Shown here: positions 15,809-23,688 of the stretch, piece by piece
Position numbering within the stretch: position 1 is the stretch's first letter
How the letters are laid out: each line of letters starts with the position of its first letter
Source: Caldilineaceae bacterium SB0661_bin_32
Lineage (GTDB): Bacteria > Chloroflexota > Anaerolineae > Caldilineales > Caldilineaceae
Direction: 5' to 3'
Length of the DNA: 64,000 nucleotides
Assembly (NCBI GenBank): GCA_009841235.1
Contig: VXMH01000019.1
Span: 1-64,000 of the forward strand
Made by a program: the position numbers and the translations under genes
The notes under the pieces: generated by a model
What the model was told of the DNA's origin: nothing
Seen by the model: the letters and a program-made list of their open reading frames with translations, nothing else
Database searches by the model: none

Positions 15809-16711
15809 ATGACATTTGGACTTTCGCGACAGGAACGTCGGCGCTTGCGAGTAGGGGTACTGTTTGCGCTTCCCTGGATTGTCGGATTCTTGAGCTTTAC
15901 GATTTTCCCTGTCGTCTACTCGTTCTACTACAGTCTCAACGTGTTTACGACTTTCGGGCAGCCATTGCACTGGGTCGGGTTGAGCAACTACGTCAAATTG
16001 GTGAATGACGACCTCTTTTGGGTTTCTCTCTACAATACGATGTACATGGTCGTTTTCGGCGTCTCCTTTCACATCGTATTGGCCATCATTCTCGGGCTCC
16101 TGCTCAATCAGAATCTGCGCGGCGTCTCCATCTACAGAACCGTCTACTATATACCAACGATTGTGCCGATTGTCGCCACTTCGGTGCTCTGGATGTGGGT
16201 GTTCAACCCTGAATTCGGGCTGATCAACTCCGCGCTGAGCGTCATAGACGTCCACGGGCCGGGATGGCTGACCGACCCCGTCCTGTCGAAGCCGTCGTTG
16301 ATTCTGATGGGCGTGTGGACGATCGGCGGCACCCTGGTGATCTTCCTGGCCGGGCTGCAGGACATTCCGCAGCATCTCTTCGATGCGGCGATGATCGACG
16401 GCGCCGGCGCCCTGCAGAGGATCAGGAACGTTACCCTTCCAATGCTGTCCCCGGTCATCTTCTTCAATGTGATTATGGGCGTCATCAGCGGATTCCAGAT
16501 TTTCGCCCAGGCTTTTATCATGACCAGGGGCGGCCCGCTGGACACGACCCTGTTCTACGCTTACTACCTATACCAGAACGCCTTTGAATTTTTTCAGATG
16601 CCGTATGCTTCGGCCATGGCCTGGATACTGTTCCTTGTCGTAATGGGAACGACGCTGATCATTTTCCGCAGCTCGGCCCGCCTGGTTTACTACGAAGGCG
16701 AGGAGCGATAG
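15809..16711 (+). CDS. ABC importer permease, MalF/UgpA type
   Basis: A 300-residue inner-membrane permease with six predicted transmembrane helices, starting GVLFALPWIVGFLSF. The binding-protein-dependent transport signature (EAA loop) is at FDAAMIDGAGALQRIRNVTL (about residues 192-211). It pairs with the 16716 permease to form the channel for the adjacent solute-binding lipoprotein. The stop is followed after 4 bases by the GTG start of the second permease. No ATP-binding subunit is nearby, as is common for CUT1 systems that share a MsmK/UgpC-type ATPase. Confidence 0.93.
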   Translation: MTFGLSRQERRRLRVGVLFALPWIVGFLSFTIFPVVYSFYYSLNVFTTFGQPLHWVGLSNYVKLVNDDLFWVSLYNTMYMVVFGVSFHIVLAIILGLLLNQNLRGVSIYRTVYYIPTIVPIVATSVLWMWVFNPEFGLINSALSVIDVHGPGWLTDPVLSKPSLILMGVWTIGGTLVIFLAGLQDIPQHLFDAAMIDGAGALQRIRNVTLPMLSPVIFFNVIMGVISGFQIFAQAFIMTRGGPLDTTLFYAYYLYQNAFEFFQMPYASAMAWILFLVVMGTTLIIFRSSARLVYYEGEER

Positions 16712-16715
16712 GGCC

Positions 16716-17615
16716 GTGGGCAGGACAACGACGACGCTTAAACGGCAACAACAGGTGGGCGCCTCCGGGTTTGGCAGCCTCTCGAGGACGCAACGCGAGA
16801 CGTTGAGCCATTCAGCCAGCCACGCCGGTCTTTTCCTGGTGGGGCTGCTGTTCTTCCTGCCCTTCTTCTGGCTGGTTTCCACCTCATTGAAAGATCTGGA
16901 CCAGATCTTCACGCTGCCTCCCGTCTGGATTCCCGATCCGTTTCGATGGCAGAACTATCCGGAATCATTGAGTTACTTTCCGTTCCTTCAACAGCTGCGC
17001 AACACGCTGGTAATTGCAGTTTCCGCCGTGTTTCTGACGGTGATTTCCAGTTCGCTGGTTGCCTACAGTTTCTCCCGGCTGCGCTGGCATGGCCGCGACA
17101 TCCTGTTTTTTGCCATGCTTTCGACAATGATGTTGCCGTACCAGGTTACGATGATCCCGCTTTTCATCATGTTCCGGAGCCTCGGTTGGGTAAACACGCT
17201 TCTGCCGCTGATTGTGCCCCATGCCTTCGGCGTACCGTTCTTCATTTTCCTGCTGCGCCAGTTCTTTCTCAGTCTGCCCAGAGACCTGGACGATGCCGCG
17301 ATTATTGACGGCTGCTCAGAGTTCGGCGTCCTGTGGCGGGTCATACTTCCACTGGCAAAGCCGGCCCTGGCTACGGTAGCGCTTTTTCAGTTCCTGGGAA
17401 GCTGGAACGATTTCATCGGGCCTCTGATCTACCTGAATGATCCCAGCAAGTACACCCTCTCCCTTGGAATCCAGGTTTTTGTCAGCACGGTAGGCGTACA
17501 GTGGGGATGGATGATGGCGGTTACGACCGTGCTGACAGTGCCGGTGATCATCCTCTTCTTCTTTACTCAGAGGACTTTCATTCAAGGCATCGCGCTTACC
17601 GGCATCAAGGGGTAA
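16716..17615 (+). CDS. ABC importer permease, MalG/UgpE type
   Basis: A 299-residue second permease with six membrane helices and the EAA-type loop LDDAAIIDGCSEFGVLWRVI (about residues 189-208). The GTG start at 16716 has AGGAG upstream inside the end of the previous gene. MalG-type proteins are about 270-300 residues with a short cytoplasmic N-terminal tail, as here. Sequence between 17616 and 17819 holds no other gene. Confidence 0.93.
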   Translation: MGRTTTTLKRQQQVGASGFGSLSRTQRETLSHSASHAGLFLVGLLFFLPFFWLVSTSLKDLDQIFTLPPVWIPDPFRWQNYPESLSYFPFLQQLRNTLVIAVSAVFLTVISSSLVAYSFSRLRWHGRDILFFAMLSTMMLPYQVTMIPLFIMFRSLGWVNTLLPLIVPHAFGVPFFIFLLRQFFLSLPRDLDDAAIIDGCSEFGVLWRVILPLAKPALATVALFQFLGSWNDFIGPLIYLNDPSKYTLSLGIQVFVSTVGVQWGWMMAVTTVLTVPVIILFFFTQRTFIQGIALTGIKG

Positions 17616-17819
17616 CCGAGCCGCGGCAGCTTGCTGTTCCTCATAAGCCGGTTCGGATACGACTGGGAGGTCGAGGTGCAGCCAAGTGGATATCAGGCCG
17701 AAAGGGTGCGGCTGCCGACACACGGCGCCGCTCACAGGCTCGTACGAAGAATCACAGAAGAGTAGATGAAAGGAACCGCATCACGTGTCGCTGACCCATC
17801 CACTCAGAGGGAGTAAGGA

Positions 17820-18926
17820 ATGAAGACAAGAGCAGCCGTAGTGTATGAGCATGACGCTCCAGTCGTCGTCGAAACCCTGACCCTGGACGATCCCAAAGAC
17901 AACGAAGTCCTGTTGCGCATGGGAGCCAGCGGTGTATGCCACTCCGATCTTTCGGTGGTCAACGGAACGATCTACTATCCTCCGCCCGTCGCGCTCGGCC
18001 ACGAAGGCGCCGGCATCGTGGAACGGGTGGGCGCCAACGTAACCTACGTCAAGCCGGGAGACCACGTCATTCTCTCGTTCGTAACCTACTGCGAAAACTG
18101 CGTCATGTGTGAGATGGGACGGGTCTGTCTGTGCCAGGGCTTCGACGTCCGCAAGGGCTATCTGCTTGACGACACCTGCCGCCTGCACAATGCAAAGGGG
18201 CAGGATATTCCGCAGATGTCGCGCATCGCCACGATGTCCGAACTGGCGGTCGTGCCGGAACAGGCGCTGATCAAGATCGACCCCGGCTACCCGCTGGACA
18301 GGGCCGCGCTCGTTGGCTGCGGTGTGACGACAGGTGTGGGCGCCGTACTGAGGACGGCTAAGGTTGAGGCTGGAAGCACAGTTGCCGTAATTGGAACGGG
18401 AGGGGTCGGACTGAACGCGGTGCAGGGCGCAAGAGTCGCCGGCGCCGAGCGCATCATTGCAGTGGACCTGGTCGAAAAGAAACTGGACTTTGCACGCCAG
18501 TTTGGCGCGACAGATACGGTAAATGGGTCCGAAACGGATGCTGTCGAGGCGGTAAAAGAGCTGACCGGGGGATTGGGCGTTGACTATGCCTTTGAGGCGA
18601 TTGGCAGCTCAGTCACGATCAGGCAGGCCTTTGATATGGTCCGCTCGGCCGGCACAGCGGTTGCCATTGGACTTGCCCGCCAGGATGATACCGTGCCGAT
18701 TCCCCCGCAGGAGTTGATCTGGGCCGAGAAGAGGCTGCTTGGCTCCTACTACGGAACTTCCCGCCCGCGCGTCGATATGCCCGAGTACCTCCGTCTCTAT
18801 GACGAAGGGAAGCTCATGCTCGACGAGCTGATCACCCAGACCTACCAGCTGGAGCAGATCAACGACGCCTTTGCCGACATGGAAGCGGGGGAAAACGCCC
18901 GCGGCATACTGGCGCTCGACCTGTAG
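17820..18926 (+). CDS. Zinc-dependent alcohol dehydrogenase (MDR family)
   Basis: A 368-residue medium-chain dehydrogenase of the class III/Rxyl3153-like branch. Zinc ligands are visible: the catalytic Cys in SGVCHSDLSVV (about residue 40), His in ALGHEGAG, and Cys in LVGCGVTTGVGA (about 161). The structural zinc site is CENCVMCEMGRVCLC. The NAD-binding fold is TVAVIGTGGVGLNAVQGA, with Asp at the end of the second strand (IIAVDLVEKK) favouring NAD. GAGGGAG precedes the ATG. It sits after the ABC importer and might metabolise its substrate, which is speculative. Confidence 0.92.
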   Translation: MKTRAAVVYEHDAPVVVETLTLDDPKDNEVLLRMGASGVCHSDLSVVNGTIYYPPPVALGHEGAGIVERVGANVTYVKPGDHVILSFVTYCENCVMCEMGRVCLCQGFDVRKGYLLDDTCRLHNAKGQDIPQMSRIATMSELAVVPEQALIKIDPGYPLDRAALVGCGVTTGVGAVLRTAKVEAGSTVAVIGTGGVGLNAVQGARVAGAERIIAVDLVEKKLDFARQFGATDTVNGSETDAVEAVKELTGGLGVDYAFEAIGSSVTIRQAFDMVRSAGTAVAIGLARQDDTVPIPPQELIWAEKRLLGSYYGTSRPRVDMPEYLRLYDEGKLMLDELITQTYQLEQINDAFADMEAGENARGILALDL

Positions 18927-18966
18927 GACCCGGACCAGCGACGCCAGGCGACAAAGCCTCTGTTCC

Positions 18967-21426
18967 CTATCCCGACTCGGTGGAACGCAGACCTACCACA
19001 TCGATCAGTTTCCAGGCTGCACGTTCCCCGAGCCACCTGTCTTTCAGTAACGCAGGCAGGGCGCCAGCATTCAGCCGGCGCTCTGCCTCCTCGCTGCAAC
19101 GAAGTTCAACTCCGAAACCAGCTGTATTGCGGCCGGCGCGGGATACGCGCGCGCGCAGATTGCCAAGCCCCGCTGTTGCTGCGTGTAATTCCGCCTCAAT
19201 GCGGTCGCCTCCACTTATCGTACCGGCATCTTCGTCGGTCATTCCATCCTGCATTCGAGTCAGCTGCCAGCACCATCGCAGGTGCCCCGTTTCCTCATTT
19301 GCCTCTCCAAAGACGTTCAGGGAAAAGTCGGCCTGGCTGGCGAGCGCGGCCCGGTAAAACCGATACACCTCCCGAAAACTGCGGCTGAACTGTGCGGGAG
19401 GCAGATCGCGGCGGGCCTGCCTGCCATAGCTCCTGCTGGAAAGCCGCTCGTCCAGAATGGCTACAACGCCGCGGTCGGCCGTCCGCCGGATCAAGCGCCC
19501 GAATCCCTGTTTCAGCGTCAGAGTCATCAGCGGGACCATATAGTTTCTGAAGCTGCTCCCCTCCTCAATCTCTTCCAGCGCTTTCGTTCTGGCCTCGTGA
19601 AGCGGATCGCTGGGCGTTGGGAATGGCAGCTTGTCCAGAACGACCAGACTCAAGTCGTCGCCAGGCAGATCGACACCCTCCCAGAAAGATCTCGTCGCCA
19701 GCAAAACGCTGTGAGGGGTCTCGCGAAACCAGTCAAGGAGCAGGTTGCGGGGGAGCTGCCCCTGGGCATGCAGAGGCCAGGCGACCTGTTTCAGGCGGTC
19801 ATGGACCTGTTGCAGCCCGGTCCAGCTGGTGAAAAGGCACAGAGCCCTCCCCCGGCTCACATTGAGAAGCCGCTCCGTCTCAGCGGATACCGCGTCGTAG
19901 AAGGGATCCTTGTTTCTCCAGTCGAAAGCAGGCAGCGCCGGTTGATACAACAGGGTCTGTTCGGCGTAGTTGAAGACGGAATCGGAGATCAGCTCCAGCG
20001 GGGCGCCCTTCACGCCGCATCTGCTCCTGAAATGGTCGAAGCTACCGTTCGTTGCCAAGGTGGCGCTGGTGCAGACCACCGTGCGCCCCTCCTCTTCAAA
20101 GAGATGCCGGGCAAGGGCATGGGAAGGATCGACCGGCGCAGCATGTAGACGAAGCTTGAGATGACGGGACCCCTTTATCCTCTCCGCGTAGCGAACGGTA
20201 AGGTCGTCCTTTGCACTGCTTGATACCGCTTGCATTTTTCCTGCCAGGGAGCCAAGCCCCTTCACAGCCAGCTCGTAGCCGGCCTCCGCTTCGGATTCCT
20301 CAGCAGTGAGCGGCGGCTGGTCCGCGTCCTCCCTCTGACTATAGGGGTTTGCCTTACGCATTTCGTCCTGCAAGTCGGTCAAGCCGCCCGCCAGCGTTCG
20401 CAGCGCCTCGAGGTCCCTTTCAATCCGAAAGACGTTATCCTTCGACAGTCTGTCCACTTCAGAGAAGGCCAACTGATTCTGAGACTGCAACGCGAGCAGA
20501 CGCTCTTCTTTCACATGGCCCTTGAAGACGGCGCCCCCCAGAAGCTGCACAAGAGCGTAATCGGTCGTCTCTACTTCAAAGACCGACGTGGCCGTATCTT
20601 CCAGCTGATGTGCCTCGTCAATAACGTAGACTGCCGCTTCAGGTAGAATTACCTGCCCCATTTCGCCCAACTCCAAGGCATTGAGCAGGAGGTGATGATT
20701 TGTGATGATCACCTGTGCCTGCCGCGCTTTTTCCCGCATCTGGTTGACAAAGCAGTTGTCTTCGAAGTGGCTGCAGATGCGGCCTATGCAGTCATCGGGA
20801 AAACTGACAACTCGAGGCCGCAGGTCGTTTTTCAAGACGAATTGGAGGTCGTCAATGTCCCCGGTATCGGTGCGCGCCAGCCAATGCCGCAAAGAGGCAA
20901 CCTGCTCGTCTTCTCTGTCCAGAAGGGCGAGCCTGCTTCTTTCGACCGACTCCTTTTCCCACTTGTGGCTGCAGATGTAGTTGCTCCGCCCCTTAACCAC
21001 GATGGCATCGATGGGACGGTCCAGGACAGTGCGCAGGAACGGGATATCCTGGCGGAAGAGCTGGTCTTGCAGGGACTTATTGGCAGTGGCTACGACGATC
21101 TTCTGCTCGCTGAGGATGGCAGGCAGGAGGTAGGCCAATGACTTTCCTGTACCGGTCGGGGCCTCGATCAGCGCCGGGCACTGGTTGAGTATCGCCTGTT
21201 TTACGACATTTGCCATCTCCAGCTGGCCCGGTCGCAGTTCGTAGTCAGCCATTGCCCCGGACAGAACGCCGCCAGAACTGAAATAGACATCCAGATCACA
21301 ATCTTCCAGGGGAGACGGACCTTTCTCCGCGTTATCGCTGCCATAGCGCTCCTTTTCCTCTCCAACCTCGATCTGAGAAAGGCCGCCTGACAGTTCCGCA
21401 ATGTAAGGCTGTTCCAAGTTCACCAT
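18967..21426 (-). CDS. DinG-family ATP-dependent DNA helicase with Fe-S cluster
   Basis: An 819-residue XPD/DinG-type superfamily 2 helicase (5'-3' unwinding, likely damage or replication-fork processing). Motif I is EAPTGTGKSLAYLLP (about residue 87), the DEAH box is VIDEAHQLEDT (about 268-278). Four cluster cysteines lie between them: YICSHKWEKE, DDCIGRICSHFEDNCF. Motif VI-like QGFGRLIRRTADRGVVAI is present near residue 690. The upstream segment DVYFSSGGVLSGAMADYELRP matches the DinG N-terminal region, so the start at 21426 is kept. It converges with the dehydrogenase; a hairpin at 21470-21497 ends the upstream gene. Confidence 0.92.
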   Translation of the reverse strand: MVNLEQPYIAELSGGLSQIEVGEEKERYGSDNAEKGPSPLEDCDLDVYFSSGGVLSGAMADYELRPGQLEMANVVKQAILNQCPALIEAPTGTGKSLAYLLPAILSEQKIVVATANKSLQDQLFRQDIPFLRTVLDRPIDAIVVKGRSNYICSHKWEKESVERSRLALLDREDEQVASLRHWLARTDTGDIDDLQFVLKNDLRPRVVSFPDDCIGRICSHFEDNCFVNQMREKARQAQVIITNHHLLLNALELGEMGQVILPEAAVYVIDEAHQLEDTATSVFEVETTDYALVQLLGGAVFKGHVKEERLLALQSQNQLAFSEVDRLSKDNVFRIERDLEALRTLAGGLTDLQDEMRKANPYSQREDADQPPLTAEESEAEAGYELAVKGLGSLAGKMQAVSSSAKDDLTVRYAERIKGSRHLKLRLHAAPVDPSHALARHLFEEEGRTVVCTSATLATNGSFDHFRSRCGVKGAPLELISDSVFNYAEQTLLYQPALPAFDWRNKDPFYDAVSAETERLLNVSRGRALCLFTSWTGLQQVHDRLKQVAWPLHAQGQLPRNLLLDWFRETPHSVLLATRSFWEGVDLPGDDLSLVVLDKLPFPTPSDPLHEARTKALEEIEEGSSFRNYMVPLMTLTLKQGFGRLIRRTADRGVVAILDERLSSRSYGRQARRDLPPAQFSRSFREVYRFYRAALASQADFSLNVFGEANEETGHLRWCWQLTRMQDGMTDEDAGTISGGDRIEAELHAATAGLGNLRARVSRAGRNTAGFGVELRCSEEAERRLNAGALPALLKDRWLGERAAWKLIDVVGLRSTESG

Positions 21427-21469
21427 GGAAAAATCTTAGCACGCATGTACGCGCACTCCAAAATGAAGA

Positions 21470-21497
21470 ACGCCCTCGATCAGTGAACAGAGGGCGT
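21470..21497 (-). terminator. Terminator of the LysM/FAS1 protein gene
   Basis: CGCCCTC and GAGGGCG with an outer A-T pair make an 8-bp stem with a 12-base loop, followed on the minus strand by TTCTTCATTTT. It lies between the LysM/FAS1 gene and the DinG-type gene, both on the minus strand. Confidence 0.6.
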
Positions 21498-21541
21498 CCT
21501 CAGAACCGGCAAGGGCGGGAAACTCATACTCTTGCCATATA

Positions 21542-23443
21542 TTATTGTGAACCGTTGTCATCCGGATCCGGCAGCAGCTGGTGGATGAAGTGAATGACGC
21601 CGTTGGATGCTTCCACGTCGGCCGTCACGATGGCAATTCCTTCGACAGTGAGTGAGCCGTCATCGCTGGTTCCGATGTCGATCGTCCCCCCATGCAGCGT
21701 GGTCAGCGAAGCCTGCGAAGCAAGGTCGGATGCCGTCAACTTACCGGAGACGACATGGTACTTGAGTGTTTCGGCCAGCAGATCCGAGTCGGCCATCAGC
21801 AGGTCGAGCCTGGCCTCGGGCAGCGAAGCAAACGCGGCGTTGGTCGGTGCGAAGATGGTATAGGGGCCGCCGTCGGCTATGGACGCAGTCAGGCCGGCCA
21901 AGTCCAGGGCCAGAAGCAGTATGTCCAATTGCTCGTAGTCTCCGGCAACTTCGATGAGATCGTCATCCATTGCGCCCGCATCGCTGGTGGGCTCGGGCAT
22001 CGCCGTTGCGGCCGCTGTTGGCGCCGGCGTTGCCTCAGGCATCGCGGCGGGCGTCGCCGTTGCCGTGGGCGCCGCTTCTTCTGTCGCCACAGGCGTTTCT
22101 GTTGCCACAGGCGTTTCTGCCGCCACAGGCGTTTCTGTTGCCACAGGCGTTTCTGCCGCCACAGGCGTTTCTGCCGCCGTAGCCACCGGGGTCGGGGCTT
22201 CTCCCCCTGTTCGAAGGGCCTCGGCGTCGGTCTGACTTGGAATCGTCAGTACGTCGCCAACTTCAATGATGTCGCAGTTGGAAAGAGAGTTTGCGGTGCA
22301 AATTGAAGACCAGTAGACGGTGCTTCCATAGGCTTGCGAGGAGATCGTGCCGAGCGTATCGCCTGCCTGCACTGTGTAGCTGCCGCCCAGGGAAATGTCC
22401 GTTTCTGCCGCCGCGGATGAGGCGCCTGTGGCGGCAGCCGGCTGCTGGACAACCACCCTGTCGCCCTCAACCTGTTCGCCGGAGTCGTCGAGGAACAGTA
22501 CGTTTTCGCCGGTCAACGTGTAAGAAAAAGGCATCGTAGTGTCGTTGTAAGTGACCAGCGTCACGATTGCAGCCACGTCGTTGATGCCTATCTCGGCAAC
22601 TTTCCGCTTCATGCCGTCCATTGCGTCCATGGAACTGGTGGCAAAGGCGCTTTCGGATGGCGGCGCGGCGTTGACGTACCGGTCAAATCCTGCCTGCTTG
22701 AAAACGTAGAAGCCGGAGCTGTCGTCGATTTGCCGGCTGTCCTGCGGATCATATTCCATTTTGATCGTCACAGGCCGGCCGGTATCGATAACTTCCAGTC
22801 CCAGGTAGTGTTTTGCGAACTGTTCGTTCAACTCACCGCGGACCCAGGCAGACCGCACAGCGCTCGTCGTCACCACGGGGGCCGGATCGGCAGCCGCCTG
22901 GAGGCCCGAAGGAGCGGGCGTGGAGGTTGCGGGCGCCGCAGGCGTACTGCCGCTTACAACCTGTTCACCGGATTCATCGACAAATGTGACATTCTCGCCC
23001 GTCAAGGTATAGGCGAGGTCCATAGTTGTGTCATTAAAGACGACAATGGTAACGATCTCGGACGCGTCCGTTGATCCGATCCGGGCTACCTTCCTCTTGA
23101 TGCCTGACATCGATTCAGAAGAACCGGTTGCGAATACAGTTTCCGAGGGTGGCGCGGCGTTGATGTAACGGTCAAATCCGCCCTGTTTGAACACGTAGAA
23201 GCCGGATCCTTCATCCAGTGTGTGGCTGTGTTGAGGCTGGTAATCCATCTTGATCGTGACGGGTTGCGATGGGTCGATGACCTGCAGGCCCAGGTAGTGT
23301 TTGGCGAACTGCTCGTTCAGCTGCCCGCTAACTGTTGCCGAATTGACGGACCCCTGCACGGTCAGTGCGTATGGGCCTGCTACGAGAACCAGCGCCACAA
23401 CTGCAGCAAGGCCAACATAGCGCCATGAAACTTTCAATTGCAT
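21542..23443 (-). CDS. Secreted LysM-FAS1 protein with duplicated domain
   Basis: A 633-residue exported protein. A signal-type hydrophobic segment (VGLAAVVALVLVAGPYALTV) starts it. Two homologous domains follow, about residues 39-165 and 200-325, each with QFAKHYLGL and GFYVFKQ-FDRY-NAAPPSE blocks and a TLTGEN end. A LysM follows (SYTVQAGDTLGTISSQAYG; about 358-400), then a Thr/Pro/Ala-rich linker with repeated ETPVA units, and a C-terminal fasciclin FAS1 domain (TIFAPTNAAFASLPEA, then VIHFIHQLLPDP). LysM binds peptidoglycan; FAS1 mediates adhesion. GGAGGG lies 5 bases before the ATG. It probably bridges cell wall and matrix. Confidence 0.85.
   Translation of the reverse strand: MQLKVSWRYVGLAAVVALVLVAGPYALTVQGSVNSATVSGQLNEQFAKHYLGLQVIDPSQPVTIKMDYQPQHSHTLDEGSGFYVFKQGGFDRYINAAPPSETVFATGSSESMSGIKRKVARIGSTDASEIVTIVVFNDTTMDLAYTLTGENVTFVDESGEQVVSGSTPAAPATSTPAPSGLQAAADPAPVVTTSAVRSAWVRGELNEQFAKHYLGLEVIDTGRPVTIKMEYDPQDSRQIDDSSGFYVFKQAGFDRYVNAAPPSESAFATSSMDAMDGMKRKVAEIGINDVAAIVTLVTYNDTTMPFSYTLTGENVLFLDDSGEQVEGDRVVVQQPAAATGASSAAAETDISLGGSYTVQAGDTLGTISSQAYGSTVYWSSICTANSLSNCDIIEVGDVLTIPSQTDAEALRTGGEAPTPVATAAETPVAAETPVATETPVAAETPVATETPVATEEAAPTATATPAAMPEATPAPTAAATAMPEPTSDAGAMDDDLIEVAGDYEQLDILLLALDLAGLTASIADGGPYTIFAPTNAAFASLPEARLDLLMADSDLLAETLKYHVVSGKLTASDLASQASLTTLHGGTIDIGTSDDGSLTVEGIAIVTADVEASNGVIHFIHQLLPDPDDNGSQ
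22086..22175. repeat. 18-bp minisatellite encoding an ETPVA linker
   Basis: Five near-perfect tandem copies of gccacaggcgtttctgYY lie inside the LysM/FAS1 gene. Each unit encodes six residues of the ETPVA-type linker on the minus strand. Length variation between strains would shift linker length without breaking frame. Confidence 0.8.
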
Positions 23444-23688
23444 TTATTCCCTCCAGATTCCCGTATAGCCGGAGAGCCGGCCCCTGTCTGCCGGAAGCGA
23501 ATTCCTTATTGCGACATCAGGCTCGGCCCCGGAATACGGATTCGTTTCGGAGACATTGCACGTAACAGTTCCAGTTTAACCAAACCCAAGGCCAAGTAAC
23601 AACAGTTCCCGACCCACTTTTGGACTGTCCTACCACTGTTATGACCGGTCGGGATGATTTCGTGGCGCGAGCGTAGGCACACCGCAGT

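Noticed and set aside
14426..16375. 649-codon minus-strand ORF
   Set aside because: It is antisense to the solute-binding lipoprotein and the first permease; the composition follows the codon bias of those genes and no motif is seen.
19282..20148. Plus-strand ORF of 288 codons
   Set aside because: Antisense to the DinG-type helicase with all its motifs.
22086..22175. Regular 18-bp units as a CRISPR array
   Set aside because: Units are direct tandem copies without unique spacers and lie in frame in a coding linker.
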